NCBI GenBank assembly: GCA_934630975.1 | Contig: CAKTXH010000070.1 | Span: 1 to 13,399, forward strand | Direction of reading: 5' to 3' | DNA length: 13,399 bases | Source: an uncultured Clostridia bacterium | Lineage (GTDB): Bacteria; Bacillota; Clostridia; Christensenellales; Aristaeellaceae | Shown here: positions 6,049-11,448 of the stretch, piece by piece | How the letters are laid out: each line of letters begins with the position of its first letter | Numbering within the stretch: the stretch's first letter is position 1 | The notes under the pieces: generated by a model | Told to the model about the DNA's origin: nothing | Seen by the model: only the letters and a program-made list of their open reading frames with translations | The model's database searches: none | Translations under genes and position numbers: made by a program

Positions 6049-7587
6049 ATGGCAAAGAATATCAATCGTCGAGACTTTCTGAAGGGCGTAGCCGTCAGCG
6101 CGATGGGCGTTTGCGCGGCGGGCGTCGTTGGCGTTCCGGCTCTGGTCTCCGCCGAGGAAGCGTGGGATAAGGAGACGGATGTGCTCGTCGTGGGCGCGGG
6201 CGGCGCGGGCGTGAGCGCGGCGGCGGAAGCGGCGGCGGCTGGCGCAAAGGTGCTGATTCTGGAAAAGGCAGGCATCGCGGGCGGCACGACCAACCTCTCC
6301 GGCGGCGTGATGCAGGCGGCGGGCACGAAGTACCAGAAGGAATTCTCCCAGTATCAGGACGATACCCCGGAGAAGCACGCCCAGCTTTGGATCAAGGCGG
6401 GCGAAGGTCTGGTGGATGAAGAGTTGGTCACGGATCTGGCCAACGGCGCGCCGGACTGCATCGACTGGCTGGCCGATACCTGCGGCATCAAGTGGACGAG
6501 CGTCTACGGCCACTGCCACATTCCCTATGTGCCCAGCGAGCTGATGGCGGATCGTATTCATGTTTACGAGGGCGGCGGCGCGGCTGGCAGCGGCGGAATC
6601 TTCGTGCAGGCCGTGCTCAAGTACGCGCAGGAGAACGGCGCGGAAATCGAGTATAAAACCGAGGTCACCAAGCTCATTCAGGGCGAGGATGGCACGGTCA
6701 TCGGCGCGGAAGCCGTCTGCGACGGCCAGACTTTCCGCGTGAAGGCGAACAAGGGCGTTGTGCTCTGCACCGCCAGCATCGACCAGAACAAGGAAATGGC
6801 CAAGGCCATGAGCCCGCAGCAGTATTACGACCTGAATAACGGCGTATGCCTGTCCGTGGCGACCGATACCGGCGACGGCATCCGCATGGGCATGGAAATC
6901 GGTGCGGCGGTCGAGGGCTTCGGCGGCTGCATCGACTTCTGCGGCAAGACCGGCGCGGCGACCGATAACCGCACCCCCACCTTCCCGAGCTTCATCGTCA
7001 ACCAGAAGGGCTTCCGTTTTGTCTGCGAAGACGCGACCTATGCCTATCACTACCGCGCCATCTATCAGCAGAGCGTGCAGCACGACGGCGCGACCTACAT
7101 GATCTTCGGCACCAGCAGCATCACCAACCCGAACATCGTCGCCAGCGGCTATGCTTCCTGGACGGAGGAGAGCGCGAAGGCCGACGTGGAAAAGGGCGTG
7201 CTGTATTACGGCGAGACCATCGAGGAGCTGGCCGAGGCCATCGGCGTTCCGGCCGCGAACCTCAAGGCGCAGCTCGACCTGTGGAACAGCTATGCCGCCA
7301 CCGGCGAGGATACGCAGTTTGGCCGCATCTCCGGCGTTGAGGAAATCACCGGCCCGTTCTACGCCTACAAGAACGTCGCCTATAACCTCGGCGCGCTCGG
7401 CGGCCTGAAGATCAACACCAACACTGAGGTCATCGACGTGAACGGCAACGTCATTCCGCACCTGTACGCCGCCGGCCTGAACGCGGGCGGCTGGGTCGGC
7501 CCGTATTACCCGGGCAGCGGCACCGCCGTCATGGGCACGGTGCACTGGGGCCGTAAGGCGGGCAAGGCCGCCGCGGCGAATAAGTAA
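6049..7587 (+). CDS. Tat-exported FAD-dependent oxidoreductase (fumarate reductase/ketosteroid dehydrogenase superfamily)
   Basis: A 512-residue flavoprotein. A twin-arginine signal starts it (NRRDFLKG at 6-13, hydrophobic stretch to about 33, probable cleavage after VSA at about residue 35), so it should be folded, loaded with FAD and exported. The FAD dinucleotide-binding motif is GAGGAG at 49-54 with an acidic end of the second strand (LILEK, 69-73), followed by AGGTTNLSGG. A second FAD segment is near the C-terminus (LYAAGLNAGG to GRKAG). No heme-binding CxxCH and no FMN-binding domain is present, so electrons must come from or go to another protein. The catalytic Arg position of fumarate reductases appears to be Y331 (FRFVCEDATY), and the substrate Arg loop is replaced by YYPGSG at 486-491, which resembles 3-ketosteroid dehydrogenases. 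Fumarate is therefore unlikely. The substrate is unknown; an enone, enoate or steroid-like compound is a guess. TetR control is inferred from the operator-like repeat. Confidence 0.8.
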   Translation: MAKNINRRDFLKGVAVSAMGVCAAGVVGVPALVSAEEAWDKETDVLVVGAGGAGVSAAAEAAAAGAKVLILEKAGIAGGTTNLSGGVMQAAGTKYQKEFSQYQDDTPEKHAQLWIKAGEGLVDEELVTDLANGAPDCIDWLADTCGIKWTSVYGHCHIPYVPSELMADRIHVYEGGGAAGSGGIFVQAVLKYAQENGAEIEYKTEVTKLIQGEDGTVIGAEAVCDGQTFRVKANKGVVLCTASIDQNKEMAKAMSPQQYYDLNNGVCLSVATDTGDGIRMGMEIGAAVEGFGGCIDFCGKTGAATDNRTPTFPSFIVNQKGFRFVCEDATYAYHYRAIYQQSVQHDGATYMIFGTSSITNPNIVASGYASWTEESAKADVEKGVLYYGETIEELAEAIGVPAANLKAQLDLWNSYAATGEDTQFGRISGVEEITGPFYAYKNVAYNLGALGGLKINTNTEVIDVNGNVIPHLYAAGLNAGGWVGPYYPGSGTAVMGTVHWGRKAGKAAAANK

Positions 7588-7595
7588 ACCGCTTG

Positions 7596-7623
7596 CTTCT
7601 CCCCTTCGGGGGAGAAGTTTTTT
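7596..7623 (+). terminator. Intrinsic terminator of the flavoprotein gene
   Basis: CTTCTCCCC (7596-7604), a TTCG tetraloop, GGGGAGAAG (7609-7617), then six T residues (7618-7623). This is a textbook rho-independent terminator, eight bases after the stop codon. Confidence 0.93.
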
Positions 7624-7626
7624 GAC

Positions 7627-7679
7627 GCAAAACATCGCCCGCGATTCGGCTTTTCACCGTTTCGCGGGCGATGTTTTGC
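7627..7679. repeat. Long palindromic repeat element, copy 1 (probable bidirectional terminator)
   Basis: Exact 18-bp arms (7627-7644 and 7662-7679) carry ATCGCCCGCGA and its complement with AAAA outside on the left and TTTT on the right. A further CGG/CCG pairing (7647-7649 with 7657-7659) lies beyond a TT/TT internal loop. The core 7634-7677 recurs at 10046-10089 with one difference. It lies between convergent genes. Since the flavoprotein gene already has a terminator, this element probably ends the opposing MBL-fold transcript. Confidence 0.85.
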
Positions 7680-7709
7680 ATCAAGCTTCTTCAGTTCAAA
7701 TTATTTTCG

Positions 7710-8825
7710 TCAGGCTTTTTCTTCCTCGACAAGGCAAACTTCAACGTTGCCGTCCGCATCTTTGCCATAGCCGTACCAAACGCCCGTTTCCGGCGTCAGG
7801 AAGTGCGTTCCAACGCCTTTGTCATTGCAGATATCGCTGAACTTCTCAGCCATCGCATCCAATTCGTCATAAGAGAAATGCTGCTGATGTTCCGGCAGCG
7901 CGGCTTTTCCCTTAACCGAAGCGATCCACTCGCCCATATGCTGGCAATTCGGATTGCGGCGATCATAGTCAAAGCTCGCACCCGCGACCTGATACATGAA
8001 CAAATCCGGGTTTGCGTCGCGGTAGAAGTACGGCCTGCTTTCAAAGCCCTGCCCATCCGCCTGCATTTCGGAATTCCAAATCAAAATCGTGAATCCTTCG
8101 TCCGTCGTGATCTTCATGTTCATGATTTCGCGCTCGTAAATCCAACGATACAACTGATAGAAATCAAGTTTCCCGTTTTCATCCAGATACTTTTCCGCGT
8201 TCAGCGTATCCGTAACCGGGCGCTTGCTTACATTATGGTTGGAACGGCAGGTTTCCAGCTCGAAACCGTCAAACTGGAAACGGTCATGCGCGCCCGCTTC
8301 GCTGAAATACTTGCCCGCGTAGTTGATCTTATTGTCATGTCCCCATACGACGGAAGGCAGCGCATGCTCCGGCACGACCACTTGCGCCAGCGGATAATGC
8401 TCGAGCACAGAGGGCAGCTCGCCGGTATGGTCGAAATGCCCGTGCGTCAGCAGCACAAAGTCCGCGCCGTGCACCCATTCGCCGCCGGGCAAATCGGTCG
8501 GCGTATACTTGTACTCGTTATGACTATCATTCGGATCATCAAAATACGGATCCATGACGATCGTTTTGCCGTTGGGAAGCACAAATTCATAGAAGTTCAC
8601 GCCGCCCCAACGCACCTTGAGCAGCACGCTCGGGTCATTCCATGCTTTCTTTTCCAGCTTCGCACGATCAAGTACCCCGGATATCCCCGGCACAGACGGT
8701 TTTACCGCCGCTTCTTTCTTTTCGTCCTCCTGCGCCATTGCAACCTGCGCACCCATCGCGGCAACGCCCAACGCTCCGGCCGCTGAAACCTTCAAAAATT
8801 CGCGCCTTGATAAACCCTTTTTCAT
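7710..8825 (-). CDS. Tat-exported metallo-beta-lactamase-fold hydrolase
   Basis: A 371-residue protein. The N-terminus is a twin-arginine signal (SRREFLKVS at 6-14, an Ala/Gly-rich hydrophobic core, probable cleavage after AMA at about 29-31), so it should act outside the cytoplasmic membrane. The mature part has the MBL-fold metal motif HGHFDH at 128-133 after ADFVLLT, an upstream VMDPYFDD strand/loop (90-97), a likely third metal ligand at H197 (SNHNVSKRP), and candidate later ligands in LPEHQQH (310-316). Its general form recalls the UlaG-like branch of small-molecule lactonases or phosphodiesterases, but I cannot name the substrate. AGGGGAGG precedes the ATG by eight bases. It is divergent from the LysR gene, and so is a likely target of it. 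Codon use is less GC-rich than in the uronate operon. Confidence 0.8.
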   Translation of the reverse strand: MKKGLSRREFLKVSAAGALGVAAMGAQVAMAQEDEKKEAAVKPSVPGISGVLDRAKLEKKAWNDPSVLLKVRWGGVNFYEFVLPNGKTIVMDPYFDDPNDSHNEYKYTPTDLPGGEWVHGADFVLLTHGHFDHTGELPSVLEHYPLAQVVVPEHALPSVVWGHDNKINYAGKYFSEAGAHDRFQFDGFELETCRSNHNVSKRPVTDTLNAEKYLDENGKLDFYQLYRWIYEREIMNMKITTDEGFTILIWNSEMQADGQGFESRPYFYRDANPDLFMYQVAGASFDYDRRNPNCQHMGEWIASVKGKAALPEHQQHFSYDELDAMAEKFSDICNDKGVGTHFLTPETGVWYGYGKDADGNVEVCLVEEEKA

Positions 8826-8890
8826 TACTGAAACCTCCCCTTATTTTCAGAAGCCGTTTCTTTCGTTCTTTGGCTTCCTGATCTGGCTTT

Positions 8891-8920
8891 ATCATAGCGC
8901 ATGAACCGAATAAAATCCAA
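8891..8920 (-). promoter_or_regulatory. Putative promoter of the MBL-fold gene
   Basis: Read on the minus strand: TTGGAT (-35, 8915-8920), 18 bases, TATGAT (-10, 8891-8896). It is 65 bases from the start codon at 8825. The left arm of the dyad at 8899-8958 lies between the two boxes, as expected for a regulated promoter. Confidence 0.55.
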
Positions 8921-8958
8921 TATCTATAAGTTATTCCAGATTGCAGATTCGGTTATGC
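8899..8958. promoter_or_regulatory. Nested dyad in the MBL/LysR intergenic region (candidate LysR operator)
   Basis: GCAT(G)AACCGAAT (8899-8911) and ATTCGGTTATGC (8947-8958) are inverted repeats with 12 matching positions and one extra base in the left arm. Almost at their centre lies a second palindrome, ATAA-G-TTAT (8926-8934, centre 8930; the outer arms centre on 8929). The MBL -35 box lies between the arms. The layout fits a multimeric LysR-type protein bending the divergent promoter region. Confidence 0.6.
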
Positions 8959-9032
8959 TTTGTTTTTAAATTATAACTTTTTTCTTATCTTGTCCATAGT
9001 GAAAAAGCAATCTCGGAATTTTGCAAATCAGA

Positions 9033-9061
9033 TTGACATTTCCCGTTTTCCGCTCTATCAT
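9033..9061 (+). promoter_or_regulatory. Sigma-70-type promoter of the LysR-type gene
   Basis: A perfect TTGACA (9033-9038), 17 bases, and TATCAT (9056-9061, five of six). The predicted transcript starts near 9068, leaving a leader of about 33 bases with the Shine-Dalgarno sequence. It is the best promoter match in the window. Confidence 0.85.
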
Positions 9062-9084
9062 TTGAAGATAAGCTTAGTCAAATT

Positions 9085-9104
9085 GGAGGAGGGAATTCGC
9101 TTTG
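9085..9104 (+). promoter_or_regulatory. Shine-Dalgarno and TTG start of the LysR-type gene
   Basis: GGAGGAGGG (9085-9093) is eight bases from TTG at 9102. The TTG gives MKLREYEYML, which aligns with the canonical LysR N-terminus; the next in-frame ATG (residue 9) would remove part of the first helix. TTG initiation is therefore the best call. Confidence 0.8.
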
Positions 9105-10007
9105 AAGCTGCGAGAATACGAATATATGCTGGCTATCGCACAGGAAGCAAACATGACGCGCGCTGCTCAGCGTCTCTATATCTCCCAGCCCGCGCTCAGC
9201 AAACTGCTCGCCAGCGTCGAATCTGAATTAGGCGTTCAGTTATTCCGGCAGGAAAACCGCCGCATGATTCCTACCGCCGCAGGCAAAATCTATCTGGAAA
9301 ACGCCGAAAAAATTTTGTCCCTCAATCACGACTTGGAGCGCAGTGTCCGTCTGGCTTCCTCCCAGCGTGAGCTTACGCTCGCCTATCCGCTGATCTACTC
9401 CGGGTTCATTACCGGCAGCGTTTTGCCCGCCATGCGTAAAATCAACCCTTCGATTTCCATTCACGTTCTCCATTCAGCGCAAAGTAAGATTCTGGATCAC
9501 CTTTTGCAGGGGCACTTTCCTTTCGCCGTCGGCATTGTCACCGATTCCATTCGGCAATCTGCCTCTTTTATCCGCATCGGTCAGCAGGAAATGGTTTTGG
9601 CCGTTCATAAGGGGCATCCGCTCGAAAAGCAAGCCGTTTCGCGTGCCGACTGCACCTACCCTTATATTCCGGCAGAAGCGCTTTCAAACGTTCCTTTCCT
9701 CGTTCCCGCACCCGCTTCATTCAGCGGCCGCTTTGCCGTCAATTATTTTCACCAGCATCAGCTTCACCCTTCTATCGTTTTATCATCTCCGCTGACCGGG
9801 CCTCTGTATCAGTCCGTCTCTATGGATTGCGGCATCGCCTTTCTGCCTTCTATTCCCCTTCGCCATATGCAGCTCGCCGATTCCATTACCTACTTATCCG
9901 TTGAACCTTGTATTCATCCGTATACCGTCGGCTTGATTTTCCGCAAAGATAGAATCCTTTCAGATTATGAAATCGCACTTTCCGAACAGATGGCCGCGCT
10001 TTTCTAA
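9102..10007 (+). CDS. LysR-family transcriptional regulator
   Basis: A 301-residue protein of usual LysR length. The winged helix-turn-helix is at about residues 1-60 (a YMLAIAQEANMTRAA helix, then RLYISQPALSKLLASVE, LGVQLFRQENRRMIPTAAG), followed by a linker helix and a two-lobed effector-binding domain from about residue 88 (LTLAYPLIYSGFITG) to the end. The effector domain carries the usual PFLVPAP hinge-like region and a C-terminal VGLIFRKDR strand. It is divergent from the MBL-fold gene and shares a 276-bp region with promoters both ways and a nested dyad, so it most likely controls that gene and itself. Codon use is richer in T and A at third positions than in the uronate operon. The co-inducer cannot be told from sequence. 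Initiation is at TTG. Confidence 0.92.
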   Translation: MKLREYEYMLAIAQEANMTRAAQRLYISQPALSKLLASVESELGVQLFRQENRRMIPTAAGKIYLENAEKILSLNHDLERSVRLASSQRELTLAYPLIYSGFITGSVLPAMRKINPSISIHVLHSAQSKILDHLLQGHFPFAVGIVTDSIRQSASFIRIGQQEMVLAVHKGHPLEKQAVSRADCTYPYIPAEALSNVPFLVPAPASFSGRFAVNYFHQHQLHPSIVLSSPLTGPLYQSVSMDCGIAFLPSIPLRHMQLADSITYLSVEPCIHPYTVGLIFRKDRILSDYEIALSEQMAALF

Positions 10008-10040
10008 TCTTCTTTCTCCGTATCCGCGAAAACTGCATAG

Positions 10041-10090
10041 AAAAAATCGCCCGCGATTCGGCTTTCCACCGTTTCGCGGGCGATGTTTTT
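10041..10090. repeat. Long palindromic repeat element, copy 2 (probable bidirectional terminator)
   Basis: The core 10046-10089 matches 7634-7677 at 43 of 44 bases; the only change is T to C in the loop (10066). Stem arms ATCGCCCGCGA and TCGCGGGCGAT have an A-run on the left (10041-10046) and a T-run on the right (10085-10090), so it can end transcripts from both strands. It sits in the 92-bp gap between the LysR gene and the convergent methyltransferase gene. Confidence 0.85.
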
Positions 10091-10099
10091 ATTCAAGCG

Positions 10100-11284
10100 T
10101 CAATCCAGCATTTGAAGCCACAGGCTCTTGAGGTAGTGGCTTTCCGGGTATCCGGCCAGAACCGGGTGGTCGATATCCTGACGGCGCAGGGTGATAATGC
10201 GCACCTGCCGGTGCAGATCCTGCGCGGCGGAGAGCACCGTATTCACGAAGACCTCCTCCGGCATGTGATACGAGCAGGAGTGCGTCGCCAGCACGCCGCC
10301 CGCCGGAAGCAGGCGCATCGCGGAAAGCGCAATCTCCTTATAGCCGCGGCAGGCGCTGGCCATGTTGGCATGCGCCTTGGTGAACGCGGGCGGATCGAGC
10401 ACCACCACGTCGTATTTTTCGCCCGCCTTGACCTGCGCGCGCAGGAAATCAAAGCAGTTGGCGCAGACGGCGGTGATCTCCGCGCCGTTGAGCGCGGCGT
10501 TCTTCTCAATGAGCTGCACGGCGGCTTCGCTGATATCCACCGCGGTCACTTCCTTCGCCCCGGCTGCCGCCGCGTTGAGTGCGAACGCGCCGATGTAGGA
10601 GAAGCAATCCAGCACGCGCGCATCCTTGCAGAACTGGCGCACAAACAGGTGGTTATCCTTCTGATCGAGGAAGTAGCCGGTCTTTTGGCCGCCGAGCACA
10701 TCCACGGCGAGCTTGATCCCGTTCTCGTGGATGACGTTCTCCTCCGGCAGCTTGCCGTAGAGCACGCGGGTGAAGCACTCCATGCCCTCCTTGTGGCGGA
10801 TCGCGTCGTCGTTTTGCAGCAGCAGGCAGTCCGGCTTTTCACATTCCAGCAGCGCGTCGGCGATGACCTGCGTGAACCGCTCCATGCCCAGCGCCAGCAC
10901 TTGCAGCACGATCACCCCGCCGAAACGGTCTGCAATCACGCCCGGCAGGCGGTCGGCCTCGCCGTAAATCAGGCGGCAGGAATCCGTGCCCGGGCGGCTC
11001 ATCACAAAGCGGCGGTATTCGCAGGCCGCCTTCACGCGGGACGCGATCAGCGCGTCGGTGATTCCCTCCTGCCGATGCGTCAGCAGGCGCACGGTGATTA
11101 GCGACTTGCTGTTATAAAAGCCCGTACCCATATAGCGCCCGCGGAAATCGACGACCGTGACCAAACCGCCGTCTTCGATTTCGCCTTCCACGCGCTCGAT
11201 TTCGTTGCCGTATACCCACGGATGGCCTTGCAGCAGCTTCTTCTGCCGTCCGTTGATGACATGAACAATCGGAAGATTTTCCAT
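10100..11284 (-). CDS. RlmI-like class I SAM-dependent 23S rRNA (cytosine-5) methyltransferase
   Basis: A 394-residue protein, close to RlmI (396). The N-terminal PUA-like domain (about 1-75) has the typical KLLQGHPWVYGNEI segment. A central domain carries LIYGEADRLPGVIADRF (about 105-121) and GQKTGYFLDQ (199-208). The Rossmann methyltransferase core has VLDCFSYIGAFALNAA (about 224-240), acidic D250 (VTAVDIS), the DPPAF motif at 297-301, and C337 in the HSCS motif, consistent with a cysteine-dependent m5C methyltransferase. E. coli RlmI modifies C1962 of 23S rRNA; whether this protein uses the same base is inferred. The start at 11284 is chosen because GAGG lies eight bases upstream and the protein then begins as the family does. 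A longer frame to 11398 would add 38 unrelated residues. It is downstream of the ribonuclease J gene on the same strand. Confidence 0.9.
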   Translation of the reverse strand: MENLPIVHVINGRQKKLLQGHPWVYGNEIERVEGEIEDGGLVTVVDFRGRYMGTGFYNSKSLITVRLLTHRQEGITDALIASRVKAACEYRRFVMSRPGTDSCRLIYGEADRLPGVIADRFGGVIVLQVLALGMERFTQVIADALLECEKPDCLLLQNDDAIRHKEGMECFTRVLYGKLPEENVIHENGIKLAVDVLGGQKTGYFLDQKDNHLFVRQFCKDARVLDCFSYIGAFALNAAAAGAKEVTAVDISEAAVQLIEKNAALNGAEITAVCANCFDFLRAQVKAGEKYDVVVLDPPAFTKAHANMASACRGYKEIALSAMRLLPAGGVLATHSCSYHMPEEVFVNTVLSAAQDLHRQVRIITLRRQDIDHPVLAGYPESHYLKSLWLQMLD

Positions 11285-11292
11285 CTTTTTAT

Positions 11293-11296
11293 CCTC
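11293..11296 (-). promoter_or_regulatory. Ribosome binding site that decides the methyltransferase start
   Basis: GAGG on the minus strand is eight bases before the ATG at 11284. The in-frame ATG at 11398 has a GGGGAGG only three bases away and would translate repeat-like DNA, so it is not favoured. Confidence 0.6.
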
Positions 11297-11305
11297 AAAG
11301 TTACG

Positions 11306-11322
11306 TTGGGGCTTTGCCCCAA
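11306..11322 (-). other. Hairpin in the leader of the methyltransferase gene
   Basis: TTGGGGC (11306-11312), three T, GCCCCAA (11316-11322) form an exact 7-bp stem with a three-base loop, nine bases upstream of the Shine-Dalgarno sequence on the minus strand. No T-run follows closely, so it is a leader structure or repeat remnant rather than a clear terminator. Confidence 0.45.
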
Positions 11323-11401
11323 GTTCGGGAAAACCGTATAGCCGTCTCCGACTCCTTGTGATTTTCCATTGATAAAGACCGCTTAAAACCGCTTTCATAA
11401 A

Positions 11402-11447
11402 CCTCCCCTTTCAAGGGGAGGGGGACCGCCCGCAGGCGGTGGAAGGG
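11402..11447. repeat. Twin-hairpin intergenic element downstream of ribonuclease J
   Basis: Two adjacent stems: CCTCCCCTT/AAGGGGAGG (11402-11410 with 11413-11421) and ACCGCC/GGCGGT (11425-11430 with 11435-11440), followed by GGAAGGGT. In the direction of ribonuclease J transcription the last stem is followed only by TTTA, so termination would be weak. The second stem plus its GGAAGGGT flank resembles the palindrome at 2335-2362 (CCGCCCGCA, GGCGG, GGAAGGGT), which suggests a dispersed repeat family. From memory, similar CCCTTCCACCGCC elements are common between genes of gut Clostridia. Confidence 0.65.
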
Positions 11448-11448
11448 T

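Noticed and set aside
5311..7635. 774-residue open frame on the minus strand
   Set aside because: It is antisense to the TetR gene and the Tat flavoprotein gene. High-GC codon bias produces long open frames on the opposite strand, and its translation has low-complexity Ala/Arg/His/Val composition with no family motif.
7671..8786. 371-residue open frame on the plus strand opposite the MBL-fold gene
   Set aside because: It starts inside the palindromic repeat and has no domain. The minus strand encodes a Tat signal and HGHFDH metal motif with a good ribosome binding site.
10112..11101. 329-residue open frame on the plus strand
   Set aside because: It is antisense to the RlmI-like methyltransferase, whose DPPAF and HSCS motifs fix the coding strand.
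11285..11398. 38-residue N-terminal extension of the methyltransferase
   Set aside because: It reads through hairpin and repeat-like DNA, has a ribosome binding site only three bases from its ATG, and does not match the family N-terminus.
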